Shown here piece by piece: positions 1 to 7,373 of a DNA stretch of 64,000 nucleotides. The DNA comes from an uncultured Clostridia bacterium (GTDB taxonomy: Bacteria > Bacillota > Clostridia > HGM11514), in the NCBI GenBank assembly GCA_934464705.1, contig CAKSKB010000014.1, positions 1 to 64,000 on the forward strand. The letters are read 5' to 3'. Every line of letters starts with the position of its first letter. Position 1 is the first letter of the stretch. A program made the translations under genes and the position numbers. The notes beneath the pieces were generated by a model. That model was not told where the DNA came from and made no database searches. It saw nothing but the letters and a program-made list of their open reading frames with translations.

Positions 1-291
1 GCAGGAATTATCACAGGCTATGACGGCTATTTCAGACCGAACGATAATATTACAAGACAGGAAATGGCGGTAATAATTGTAAATGCGTACTCTTACCTCG
101 GTAAGGCAGGAGCAAACGGCGGAATAGATAATTTCAGCGACAAGGCAGCAATCGCAGATTGGGCAAAGGCGGCTGTAGATACAGCGTCGTCTGTAGGCCT
201 CATCTCCGGTATGGGCGACGGAACATTTGCACCGAATGCAAATGCAACCCGTGCACAGGCTGCGAGCCTTATCTACAGATTAATTAAATAA
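1..291 (+). CDS. SLH-domain protein, C-terminal fragment (5' end outside window)
   Basis: The open frame runs in from the left edge, so only about 96 C-terminal residues are visible. They hold the end of one S-layer homology repeat (GYDGYFRPNDNITRQEMA) and a second complete one (ISGMGDGTFAPNANATRAQAA). SLH repeats bind pyruvylated secondary cell-wall polymer and tether secreted proteins to the envelope of Gram-positive bacteria. The ATG at 64 is internal, not the start. A strong hairpin follows the stop at once. The N-terminal catalytic or adhesive part, and therefore the function, cannot be seen here. Confidence 0.9.
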   Translation, partial: AGIITGYDGYFRPNDNITRQEMAVIIVNAYSYLGKAGANGGIDNFSDKAAIADWAKAAVDTASSVGLISGMGDGTFAPNANATRAQAASLIYRLIK

Positions 292-305
292 TCAATCCGT
301 AAAAA

Positions 306-333
306 GCGGCGACCGTAAAAAGGCGGTCGCCGC
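306..333 (+). terminator. Rho-independent terminator after the SLH gene
   Basis: Perfect 10-bp GC-rich stem (gcggcgaccg with cggtcgccgc) around an 8-nt loop, followed by a weak T-rich run. It lies 15 bases after the SLH stop codon. Confidence 0.85.
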
Positions 334-353
334 AATATTTTGTTTTAAAAGAA

Positions 354-389
354 AAAATGCAAGCATAGAAGAAAATATGCCTGCATTTT
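354..389 (-). terminator. Terminator of the DtxR-family gene
   Basis: 14-bp stem with one mismatch (aaaatgcaagcata with tatgcctgcatttt). Read on the minus strand it sits just after the DtxR-type gene and is followed by a T run. A- and T-runs on both sides mean it could act in both directions. Confidence 0.7.
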
Positions 390-399
390 TGGCAGTGTA

Positions 400-771
400 C
401 TAAAAATCAATCTTGCTAAGATGCTTTTTTATTGCATTAAATGTTTCGTCGCTTATGTCATGCTCAATTTTGCAGCTGTCCTCATATGCCGTCTTTTCAT
501 CAACACCGAGTTTTATAAGAGCCTTTGCTATCATTTGATGTCTTTCGTACATTTTTGACGCAATTTCCATGCCCTTTTCGGTCAGCATCAAATCGCCGGC
601 ATCATCAACCGTAACATAGCCTTCTTCCCGAAACGATTTCATGGCAACCGAAACGCTCGGTTTTGAAAAGCCGAGATAATTTGCAACATCAATGCTTCTT
701 GCATTGCCTTTCTGATTCTGAATAATTAATATTGCTTCAAGATAATTTTCAGCGGATTCTTTGATTTTCAT
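400..771 (-). CDS. DtxR/MntR-family metal-dependent transcriptional regulator
   Basis: A 123-residue protein. The N-terminal winged helix (about 1-65, with SAENYLEAILIIQ and GFSKPSVSVAMKSFREEGYV) is the DNA-binding domain of the DtxR/MntR family. The second domain (about 70-123) carries the metal-site and dimerisation pattern, with the ERHQMIAK and CKIEHDISDETF segments. The length fits short MntR-type members without an SH3 domain. Such proteins repress metal-uptake genes when Mn2+ or Fe2+ is bound. It stands alone, divergent from a metal-efflux operon, and has its own promoter with a palindrome at the start of transcription, which suggests autoregulation. Which metal it senses cannot be told from sequence. 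Confidence 0.92.
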   Translation of the reverse strand: MKIKESAENYLEAILIIQNQKGNARSIDVANYLGFSKPSVSVAMKSFREEGYVTVDDAGDLMLTEKGMEIASKMYERHQMIAKALIKLGVDEKTAYEDSCKIEHDISDETFNAIKKHLSKIDF

Positions 772-792
772 ATATTTTGCCTCGCATTTTGT

Positions 793-833
793 ATGTATAC
801 ATCTATTTTAACATAATAATTAAAAAAAGTCAA
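793..833 (-). promoter_or_regulatory. Promoter and candidate operator of the DtxR-type gene
   Basis: On the minus strand: -35 TTGACT (833-828), 17-bp spacer, -10 TAAAAT (810-805). Just downstream of the -10 is the perfect palindrome ATGTATACAT (793-802), placed where a repressor would block initiation. The promoter elements are seen directly; the operator role is inference. Confidence 0.65.
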
Positions 834-852
834 ATTTTTTTCAAAAAACCTG

Positions 853-909
853 TTGACAAATCGAAATCAAAGTAGTATAATACAACATATGAACAATAAT
901 TCATATGTT
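853..909 (+). promoter_or_regulatory. Promoter and ArsR/SmtB-type operator of the metal-efflux operon
   Basis: TTGACA (853-858), 17-bp spacer, TATAAT (876-881): a consensus sigma-A promoter. Directly after it lies a perfect 10-6-10 inverted repeat (884-893 and 900-909; arms aacatatgaa / ttcatatgtt), which matches the AT-rich dyad bound by SmtB/CadC/CzrA-type repressors and covers the transcription start. Repression released by metal is the expected mode. Confidence 0.85.
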
Positions 910-929
910 CAATTCTGGAGGTGGCATAT

Positions 930-1256
930 ATGGAAGGCGAAGCCGGGAAAATCGATATAAAAGATATACCAATGCCGGACGAGGATGTTATGTATGACCT
1001 TGCGGAGCTTTACAAGGTATTCGGCGACAGCACAAGGATTAAAATTCTGTATGTGCTGTTTGAAAGCGAGATGTGCGTGCAGGATATTTCCAATGTAATC
1101 GGAATGACCCAGAGTGCGGTTTCGCATCAGCTGAGAGTTCTTAAAAACTCAAAGCTTGTAAAATACCGCCGTGACGGCAAGACCATTTATTATTCTCTGG
1201 CTGACGGGCATGTCCGTTCGATAATGGATCAGGGGCTTGAACACATTGAAGAATAA
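930..1256 (+). CDS. ArsR/SmtB-family metal-sensing repressor
   Basis: About 108 residues. A winged helix-turn-helix (LAELYKVFGDSTRIKILYVL, then ESEMCVQDISNVIGMTQSAVSHQLRVLKNSKLVKYRRDG) is diagnostic of the ArsR/SmtB family. The start is taken as ATG 930, eight bases after GGAGG at 917-921; the GTG at 921 overlaps the ribosome site. The C-terminal ADGHVRSIMDQGLEHIEE resembles the alpha-5 metal site (Asp/His...His/Glu) of Zn2+ sensors such as SmtB and CzrA, and the N-terminus has no cysteine pair of the CadC kind, so zinc or cobalt is more likely than cadmium or lead. First gene of the operon with the HMA protein and P1B-ATPase; it should repress this operon through the dyad at 884-909. Confidence 0.93.
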   Translation: MEGEAGKIDIKDIPMPDEDVMYDLAELYKVFGDSTRIKILYVLFESEMCVQDISNVIGMTQSAVSHQLRVLKNSKLVKYRRDGKTIYYSLADGHVRSIMDQGLEHIEE

Positions 1257-1276
1257 TTTTTATAGGAGAATTTATT

Positions 1277-1495
1277 ATGAAAAAGACATTTAAAATGGAA
1301 AACCTCGACTGCGCTAACTGTGCTGCAAAAATGGAAGAAAAGGTTGCGAAAATTGACGGTGTAAATTCGGTATCCATCAACTTTTTTGCTCAGAAAATAG
1401 TTCTTGACGTTGACGACGCAAGGTTTGACGAAATACTTTCCGAGGTACAAAAATGTGTAGCGTCGGTTGATTCCGACTGCGAAATCCTGAGGTGA
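1277..1495 (+). CDS. Heavy-metal-associated (HMA) domain protein, stand-alone metal-binding domain
   Basis: 72 residues forming one ferredoxin-like HMA domain with the metal-binding motif CANC (LDCANCAAKMEEKVAKIDGV). Good ribosome site (taggaga) before ATG 1277. The next gene is a P1B-ATPase that lacks the N-terminal HMA domain usual in this family, so this small protein probably supplies the missing domain in trans or shuttles the metal to the pump. A general copper chaperone role is less likely given the ArsR operon and Zn/Cd-type pump. Confidence 0.9.
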   Translation: MKKTFKMENLDCANCAAKMEEKVAKIDGVNSVSINFFAQKIVLDVDDARFDEILSEVQKCVASVDSDCEILR

Positions 1496-1502
1496 TTTGA
1501 TT

Positions 1503-3341
1503 ATGACTTCCAAGCAGAAAAAAGTAACATATCGCATAATTGCCGCCGCGGTTTTGGCGGCTGTAACGCTGGTGCTTGAACATTTTGTTTCTTCAAAATT
1601 TGAATGGCTTATGCTTGCGCCGTACCTCATCGTGGGTTATGATGTGCTGATAAAGGCCGCGAAGAATATCAGAAGCATAATTGACGAAAACTTTCTTATG
1701 GCAATTGCAACGATAGGTGCGCTTGCGCTGGGTGATTTTTCGGAAGCCTTCACGGTTATGATTCTTTATCAGATAGGCGAGTTTTTCAATGCAATTGCCG
1801 TAGGCAAATCGAGGAAATCCGTGCAGAGCCTGATGGATATAAAGGCAGATATTGCACACAGAGTTTCGGGGAGCGAAACCGAGGATATTGACTGCGAAGA
1901 TGTAAAACTCGGCGATATTCTGCTTGTAAAGCCGGGCGAAAAGGTTCCGGTTGACGGCGTGGTTATCGAAGGAAAGGCTGACGCGGATACTTCGGCAATC
2001 ACGGGCGAATCGGCTTACCGTGAACTTTCCGAGGGCTCGGATGCAATAAGCGGTTTTGTTAATATCAACGGTGTGCTGAAAATTAAGGTTACCAAAACTT
2101 TTGAAAATTCAACGGTTGCGAAAATTCTTGACATGGTTGAAAACGCATCGGCAAAAAAGGCCGAGACCGAAAAATTCATTACGAAATTTGCGAAGATTTA
2201 TACTCCGGCAGTTGTTGTCTGTGCGCTTATAATCGCTCTTATACCGCCGATTTTTTCAAGTCAGCCGTTTTCGGAATGGATTCACAGGAGTCTGACATTT
2301 CTTGTCGTTTCCTGCCCCTGTGCATTGGTTATTTCCGTACCTCTCGGATTTTTCGGCGCAATCGGCTGTGCTTCAAAAAACGGTATACTCATAAAGGGTT
2401 CGAATTATATAGAGCAGCTTGCGCGTCTTGACTGTGCTGTCTTTGATAAAACCGGTACGCTTACTGTCGGAAAACCTGCTATTGAATCGGTTCACTCAAA
2501 CGGTGTTACCGACCGTGACCTTCTGTTTACGGCTGCGATTGCGCAGAAAAACTCAAATCACCCGATTGCCGAGGCTGTTACGGCGGTTATCGATAATATT
2601 CCCGCCGGCAGCGATTACAGGCAAATCGGCGGAAGGGGCGTAAAATGCAGTTTCAACGGTAAAACCATTTCGTGCGGCAATCTTAAAATGATGAACGAAA
2701 TCGGGGTTTCCGTACCCGAAAGCTTTGACGGAACGGTTATGTATGTTGCGCTTGACAGCGATTATCTTGGTGCGGTTGTGTTCAAAGACACCGTGAAGGA
2801 AACTTCTGCCGAAGCAATCAGGCTTCTGAAGGATGAAGGCGTTAAATATACCGTAATGCTTACGGGCGATTCAAGGGCGGCAGCCGAAGAAATCGGCAGG
2901 GAAGTAGGAATCGATTACATTAAATCGGAGCTTTTGCCGGACGGCAAAGTTGAAGAGTTCGAAAAACTTGTGGAAAAATATGAATCTGTTGCGTTTGTCG
3001 GTGACGGCATTAACGACGCCCCTGTTCTGGCGCGCGCCGATGTCGGTGTTGCGATGGGTGCTCTCGGCTCCGATGCGGCGATAGAAGCCTGCGATGTTGT
3101 TATAATGAACGATGATCCCTCGCTTCTTGCGAAGGCTGTAATGATTTCGAGAAAAACACTCAGAATCGTATGGCAGAATATTTTCTTTGCTATCGGCGTT
3201 AAGATAATCGTTATGGTTCTGGGTGCTCTCGGACTTGCCTCCATGTGGGCTGCGGTTTTTGCCGATGTGGGCGTTGCAATTCTCGCAATTCTCAATTCCA
3301 TGAGAATGCTCGGTAAAACCTCCTCGGTTGCGAAAAAATAG
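1503..3341 (+). CDS. P1B-type heavy-metal-translocating ATPase (Zn/Cd/Pb class)
   Basis: About 612 residues; pumps a divalent metal out of the cell at the expense of ATP. Visible motifs: actuator TGES (about 167), transmembrane metal-site CPC (271-273, in SCPCALV), phosphorylation DKTGT (315-319), the SNHP nucleotide-binding motif, and GDGINDAP. The last helix contains ADVGVAILAILNSMR, the Asp-containing segment typical of P1B-2 Zn2+/Cd2+/Pb2+ pumps rather than Cu+ pumps. No cytosolic HMA domain precedes the first membrane helix; the preceding gene encodes it separately. ATG 1503 is favoured over TTG 1497 because AGGTGA ends seven bases upstream of it. Confidence 0.93.
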   Translation: MTSKQKKVTYRIIAAAVLAAVTLVLEHFVSSKFEWLMLAPYLIVGYDVLIKAAKNIRSIIDENFLMAIATIGALALGDFSEAFTVMILYQIGEFFNAIAVGKSRKSVQSLMDIKADIAHRVSGSETEDIDCEDVKLGDILLVKPGEKVPVDGVVIEGKADADTSAITGESAYRELSEGSDAISGFVNINGVLKIKVTKTFENSTVAKILDMVENASAKKAETEKFITKFAKIYTPAVVVCALIIALIPPIFSSQPFSEWIHRSLTFLVVSCPCALVISVPLGFFGAIGCASKNGILIKGSNYIEQLARLDCAVFDKTGTLTVGKPAIESVHSNGVTDRDLLFTAAIAQKNSNHPIAEAVTAVIDNIPAGSDYRQIGGRGVKCSFNGKTISCGNLKMMNEIGVSVPESFDGTVMYVALDSDYLGAVVFKDTVKETSAEAIRLLKDEGVKYTVMLTGDSRAAAEEIGREVGIDYIKSELLPDGKVEEFEKLVEKYESVAFVGDGINDAPVLARADVGVAMGALGSDAAIEACDVVIMNDDPSLLAKAVMISRKTLRIVWQNIFFAIGVKIIVMVLGALGLASMWAAVFADVGVAILAILNSMRMLGKTSSVAKK

Positions 3342-3343
3342 TC

Positions 3344-3372
3344 TTGCATTTTGCTTCGATATATGATAAAAT
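3344..3372 (+). promoter_or_regulatory. Promoter of the CBS-domain gene
   Basis: TTGCAT (3344-3349), 17-bp spacer, TAAAAT (3367-3372), directly after the ATPase stop. It gives the CBS gene a start of its own and rules out the TTG at 3344 as a translation start. Confidence 0.6.
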
Positions 3373-3391
3373 AATATCGGAGGTGAACGGC

Positions 3392-3778
3392 TTGAGAAAT
3401 ATTGCGTATTTTCTTATACCGAAAAATGAGGTCGCTTATCTGTACAATGACTGTACGGTTAGGCAGGGAATTGAGAAAATGCGGTTTCACGGATATTCCG
3501 CAATTCCTGTTATAGACAAGGACGGAAAATATGTCCGTACTGTAAGCGAGGGCGATTTTCTCGGATATGTCATAAGCGAAAGTTATTCGGAATATGCTCC
3601 GCTTGATGTGATTGTTGAAAAAAAGACTAATCTTCCGGTCAAAATAACAGCTTCGATTGAGGAACTGTTCGGGCATGCCTGCAATCAGAACTTCGTCCCG
3701 GTGACGGACGATTCGGGTATCTTTGTCGGCATTGTCACAAGACGGCAGATTATAAAATATCTTTGCGAAAACAAATAA
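3392..3778 (+). CDS. CBS-pair domain protein
   Basis: About 128 residues made only of two CBS motifs (first about 10-65, with HGYSAIPVIDKDGKYVRTVSEGDFLG; second about 75-128, ending FVGIVTRRQIIKYL). CBS pairs bind adenosine nucleotides and act as energy-state or ligand sensors. Start is TTG 3392 after cGGAGGtgaacggc; an upstream in-frame TTG at 3344 lies in the promoter. The partner enzyme or transporter is not evident; being next to the metal pump may be chance, since the gene has its own promoter. Confidence 0.85.
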   Translation: MRNIAYFLIPKNEVAYLYNDCTVRQGIEKMRFHGYSAIPVIDKDGKYVRTVSEGDFLGYVISESYSEYAPLDVIVEKKTNLPVKITASIEELFGHACNQNFVPVTDDSGIFVGIVTRRQIIKYLCENK

Positions 3779-3779
3779 T

Positions 3780-3813
3780 AAATCAGCCTGAAGGTAAAAC
3801 TTCGGGCTGATTT
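3780..3813. terminator. Bidirectional terminator between CBS and DUF1836 genes
   Basis: 14-bp stem with one G.T step (aaatcagcctgaag / cttcgggctgattt), 6-nt loop, and a T run on both strands' exit sides. It lies between two convergent genes. Confidence 0.85.
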
Positions 3814-3816
3814 TTG

Positions 3817-4368
3817 CTACATTCTTGTAATTTTTTCGGTGAGGACCTTGCATATATTTGCAGAGGACGATACCTGCATTAAAATATCGCCGAGTTTCTC
3901 GGGGTTGTCGCCTTCGTTCTCGATTATCGGCATTGCTATCGACTTGACGCTTTCCATCATGTATGAAAAAGTCTTTTTCTGATTCCTTACAAACGAGTTG
4001 TAAATTCCTTTGACTTCCGATTCTTCTGTTCCTATCGGTATGATTTTTTGTATTGTCGCCATATCGAGAGTCTGTTTGAGCGAAAAAACTATTATCAGAT
4101 ATGCCATATGCAGTCTTGAATACCTCTTTTTTATCGGCGGCGGAACGGTTCCGAGTTTAACATAATTGTTAATCATCGAAGCGGTGATTATGTTTCCTCC
4201 GCCGAGCGCCTCGCGGTAAATTTCAAGATACCGTTCCAAAATTGAAATCACCTGGTCCATATAAAGGTCAATATACGGCAGCTCGTCCCATTCGGGAAGC
4301 GTATACAACGCAAGACTTTCATCGAGCGAGGTTATTGCCGATTTGAGCTTTTCTTTATCAATTCTCAT
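3817..4368 (-). CDS. DUF1836 family protein, putative transcriptional regulator
   Basis: About 183 residues. The segment ITASMINNYVKLGTVPPPIKK followed by KRYSRLHMAYLIIVFSLKQTL is the hallmark of DUF1836, a Firmicutes family with a MerR-like winged helix and no settled function. Start ATG 4368 follows AGGGTG; the GTG at 4377 overlaps that ribosome site. The gene is divergent from a CPBP protease/HAD operon and shares with it a very symmetric promoter region, so control of itself and of that operon is a reasonable inference. No metal or ligand site can be assigned. Confidence 0.8.
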   Translation of the reverse strand: MRIDKEKLKSAITSLDESLALYTLPEWDELPYIDLYMDQVISILERYLEIYREALGGGNIITASMINNYVKLGTVPPPIKKRYSRLHMAYLIIVFSLKQTLDMATIQKIIPIGTEESEVKGIYNSFVRNQKKTFSYMMESVKSIAMPIIENEGDNPEKLGDILMQVSSSANICKVLTEKITRM

Positions 4369-4385
4369 TAAATTCACCCTATTTA

Positions 4386-4455
4386 ATAATACAACAAAAT
4401 CGTCCGTATGTCAACACCGTGTTTTGTTGACTTTTCGGGAATTTTGTTGTATAAT
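4386..4455. promoter_or_regulatory. Divergent promoters with nested inverted repeats (DUF1836 / CPBP operon)
   Basis: Minus: TTGACA (4414-4409), 17 bp, TATTAT (4391-4386). Plus: TTGACT (4427-4432), 17 bp, TATAAT (4450-4455). A perfect 10-bp inverted repeat (acaacaaaat 4391-4400, attttgttgt 4441-4450) abuts the two -10 boxes, and an inner repeat tcaaca/tgttga (4411-4416, 4425-4430) overlaps the two -35 boxes. The layout would let one dimeric regulator control both directions. Confidence 0.75.
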
Positions 4456-4483
4456 ATCTAATATGCTTAGGAGGTGAGTTCTG

Positions 4484-5350
4484 TTGAATTCCAAAAAGAC
4501 ATTTTCAAGACTGGGCATTGCCATGTTTGCTTTTTTGGTGCTGTCGAATATATCTTCGGTTATTTTTGCGCTGGTATTTGAAATGACAAGTCCGGGGGCG
4601 CTGCAAAACAGCGATATTCAGTCGCTTGTTACATTTGTTTCGGTTGATTTGATCGGCTTTGCGGTGTTCTGGCTGGTTGTCAGGAATATGCCGAAGTACT
4701 CGCTTAAACGCGAAAAGGTAAGCCCTGTGCGGCTTTTCATTTATTTTGCGGTGTGCTTTGCGGTTTCTGTGTTCGGGTCGGTTATAGGTGTGGTAATTTC
4801 TGAGGTTTTATCCGGGGGAGATGCACAGAATTATGTTTCGGACCTCATGGAAAATCCCGGACCGTTTACGGTTTTTGATGTTGTCATTTTCGGACCGATT
4901 GCGGAAGAAATCATTTGCCGCAAGCTTGTGATTGACCGCACCGTTCAGTTCGGAGAAAAAAACGCAATAATTTTTTCAGCGGTGCTTTTCGGGCTGATGC
5001 ACGGTAATTTCTATCAGGTTTTTTATGCGTTTGCGATAGGGCTTGTTTTTGCTTATGTTTATACAAGAAGCGGCAAGATACGCTACACGATTGCGCTCCA
5101 TATGATTTTCAACCTTGTCTGCGGCGCTCTGCCCGGGCTTTTGCCTTCCGAAACCTTTTTTGCGGCGCTTAACTGGGCATTTACCGCTCTTGGGATTGCT
5201 TTTATTTTGGCGTTCCGCAAAAATATCTATTTCAGAAGAACATTATTTGAGCTTCACCGCGGCGAGATTTGCAAAACGGTTTATCTTAATGCCGGCATGT
5301 TTTTGTTTTTCGCCGCTGTGATCTTTGAGTTTGTTTATGCGTTGATGTAG
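4484..5350 (+). CDS. CPBP-family (CAAX-like) intramembrane metalloprotease
   Basis: 288 residues with about eight hydrophobic segments. The family's catalytic signature is present: EE-x3-R (residues 141-146, in GPIAEEIICRKLV), FGLMHGNF with His173, and H206 in ALHMIFN. Members resemble the eukaryotic CAAX prenyl protease Rce1; in Firmicutes many are linked to bacteriocin immunity or membrane-protein processing. Start is TTG 4484, nine bases after GGAGG. It forms an operon with the HAD gene ten bases downstream. The substrate is unknown. Confidence 0.9.
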   Translation: MNSKKTFSRLGIAMFAFLVLSNISSVIFALVFEMTSPGALQNSDIQSLVTFVSVDLIGFAVFWLVVRNMPKYSLKREKVSPVRLFIYFAVCFAVSVFGSVIGVVISEVLSGGDAQNYVSDLMENPGPFTVFDVVIFGPIAEEIICRKLVIDRTVQFGEKNAIIFSAVLFGLMHGNFYQVFYAFAIGLVFAYVYTRSGKIRYTIALHMIFNLVCGALPGLLPSETFFAALNWAFTALGIAFILAFRKNIYFRRTLFELHRGEICKTVYLNAGMFLFFAAVIFEFVYALM

Positions 5351-5359
5351 GAGATTTTT

Positions 5360-5992
5360 ATGAGTATTTATATATTTGATTTTGACGGAACACTTGTTGA
5401 CTCCATGCGCCAATGGGGCGAGAAAATGACGAATGTGCTTGACACGCACGGTATTTCTTACCCGAGCGATATTATAAAAATCATTACGCCGCTCGGCGAC
5501 CGCGGCACGGCGGAGTATTTTATAAAAAAACTTGGGCTTGATATGACCGTAAACGAAATTCTTGAGCTTATGGACAGCTACGCATTAAAGGCGTATGCCG
5601 AGGAAATTCCGGCGAAGGAGGGCGTTTCCGAAACGCTTTCGGAATTGAAAACACGGGGGCACAGCCTCAATGTGCTTACTGCAAGTCCGCACAGAATGCT
5701 TGATGTGTGCCTGAAACGGCTCGGATTATTCAGCCTTTTTGATAATGTGTGGTCGTGCGATGATTTTAACACAACCAAGTCCGACCCTAATATCTATAAA
5801 GAAACGGCGAAGCTTTTGGGCGCTGTGCCCTCCGGCTGCATTTTTGCTGATGATAACATAAATGCCTGCCGTACGGCAAAGCTTGCCGGCATGAAGGTTA
5901 TAGGTGTTTTTGACGAATCCTCTGCGGACTGCGTTTCGGAAATGAAACAGCTTTGCGATGAATATATATATAAATTTGAAGAACTGCTGTAA
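5360..5992 (+). CDS. HAD-superfamily hydrolase (phosphoglycolate phosphatase / beta-PGM-like)
   Basis: 210 residues. HAD motif I is DFDGTLVDS (residues 7-15, nucleophile Asp plus general acid), motif II is the TAS near 113, motif III the Lys in TTKSDPNIY, and motif IV FADDNINA. An alpha-helical C1 cap lies at about 20-90. This is the class that dephosphorylates small sugar phosphates. Downstream of and probably co-transcribed with the CPBP protease; no substrate can be inferred. Confidence 0.88.
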   Translation: MSIYIFDFDGTLVDSMRQWGEKMTNVLDTHGISYPSDIIKIITPLGDRGTAEYFIKKLGLDMTVNEILELMDSYALKAYAEEIPAKEGVSETLSELKTRGHSLNVLTASPHRMLDVCLKRLGLFSLFDNVWSCDDFNTTKSDPNIYKETAKLLGAVPSGCIFADDNINACRTAKLAGMKVIGVFDESSADCVSEMKQLCDEYIYKFEELL

Positions 5993-6029
5993 AATTATCT
6001 GATTTCTAAGAAAATATCCGATATTTATA

Positions 6030-6058
6030 TTGCAATCTTGAAATCGGTTTGATATAAT
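6030..6058 (+). promoter_or_regulatory. Promoter of the Gfo/Idh/MocA-AraC operon
   Basis: TTGCAA (6030-6035), 17-bp spacer, TATAAT (6053-6058), about 35 bases upstream of the oxidoreductase start. Confidence 0.7.
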
Positions 6059-6092
6059 AAGCTTATAAGGTAATTTGAAAGGACGGATAAAA

Positions 6093-7373
6093 ATGAAGCA
6101 GCTTAAAGCGGTTCTGATAGGTGCCGGGAACAGAGGTACAACTTATACCGATATTATGTCTAAAACACCGGAAAAATATAAGGTTGTTGCGGTTGCCGAG
6201 CCTATTGACAGCAGAAGAAATTATATAAAAGACAAGCACGGCGTTTCAGAGGATATGTGCTTTGATGACTGGAAACCTCTTTTTGCAAAAGGTAAAATTG
6301 CGGATTTTGCGATTGTTTCCACAATGGACAGACAGCATTTCGGACCGGCAATGGCTGCAATTGAACTCGGGTACGATTTGCTTTTGGAAAAGCCCATTTC
6401 TCCCGAGCCGTCAGAGTGCCGCAAAATTGCGCTTGCCGCAAAGAAAAAGGGCGTAAAAATTGTGGTGTGCCATGTGCTCAGATATTCGGATATGTTTACA
6501 AAATTAAAGGAACTTATCGATAACGGAGCGGTAGGGGATATTGTTTCGATAAATCATGAGGAGTGCGTCGGAAATATACACCAGACACACAGCTTTGTGC
6601 GCGGAAACTGGGGTAATTCGGAAAGAAGTTCTTTTATGCTTCTTCAGAAGTCCTGCCATGATATCGATATTCTGCAGTGGCTTATCGGTAAAAAGTGCAG
6701 AAAAGTGCAGTCTTTCGGTTCGCTCACATATTTCAGAAAAGAAAATGCTCCCGAAGGTTCTCCGGAATACTGCTATCAGGGCTGCCCTGTAGGTGAGAAA
6801 TGTCCTTACAATGCGGTGAAGCTTTATTTTGACGATAAGAATAATTCGTGGTTCCGAACAACATGCACAAGGATTGCCGACCCGACCGATGATGATGTTA
6901 TGAACTCGATTAAGACAACGCAGTACGGAAAATGCGTCTTTAAATGCGACAATGATGTTGTTGACCACCAGACGGTGAATCTTTTGTATGATGACGGTGT
7001 TACCGTTACATTCACGATGAACGCTTTCAACCGTGGCGGCAGAAACATACATATAATGGGAACCGAGGGCGAAATTCACGCTGCAATTGACGATGAAAGC
7101 CCGATTGAGGTTTACAACTTTGAAACAAAAGAAAAATCTTCGGTTTCGCTCCATGGCGGAAACGATATAACAGGCGGTCACGGCGGCGGCGATACGGGAA
7201 TTATCCATACGCTTTATGACTATCTTACCGATAATTACAGCGGCAATGCAATTTCCGGAGCCGATGTTTCCTGCGAGAATCATCTGACCGTGTTCGCTGC
7301 GGAAAACTCCAGAATTTCCGGCGGAAAAACGGTTGATATTGACGAGTATATAAAGAGCCTTGACAATGAATGA
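6093..7373 (+). CDS. Gfo/Idh/MocA-family NAD(P)-dependent oxidoreductase
   Basis: About 426 residues. N-terminal Rossmann fold with GAGNRG (10-15) and the conserved LLLEKPISP containing the EKP lysine; then the alpha/beta substrate domain. It also has a four-cysteine patch (YCYQGCPVGEKCPYNAVK, roughly 225-240) and further Cys residues in FRTTCTRIADP and KCVFKCDNDVVDH, seen in a subset of these enzymes from gut Firmicutes and compatible with a structural metal site. Family members oxidise or reduce sugars, cyclitols or their derivatives. ATG 6093 follows an AAAGGA site; the TTG at 6075 is too early. The AraC gene overlaps its stop codon, so both are co-transcribed. Confidence 0.92.
   Translation: MKQLKAVLIGAGNRGTTYTDIMSKTPEKYKVVAVAEPIDSRRNYIKDKHGVSEDMCFDDWKPLFAKGKIADFAIVSTMDRQHFGPAMAAIELGYDLLLEKPISPEPSECRKIALAAKKKGVKIVVCHVLRYSDMFTKLKELIDNGAVGDIVSINHEECVGNIHQTHSFVRGNWGNSERSSFMLLQKSCHDIDILQWLIGKKCRKVQSFGSLTYFRKENAPEGSPEYCYQGCPVGEKCPYNAVKLYFDDKNNSWFRTTCTRIADPTDDDVMNSIKTTQYGKCVFKCDNDVVDHQTVNLLYDDGVTVTFTMNAFNRGGRNIHIMGTEGEIHAAIDDESPIEVYNFETKEKSSVSLHGGNDITGGHGGGDTGIIHTLYDYLTDNYSGNAISGADVSCENHLTVFAAENSRISGGKTVDIDEYIKSLDNE

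Noticed and set aside
2915..3853. 312-codon minus-strand ORF opposite the P1B-ATPase
   Set aside because: It is antisense to well-conserved ATPase motifs, has no ribosome site and resembles no protein; it is a shadow of strong codon bias.
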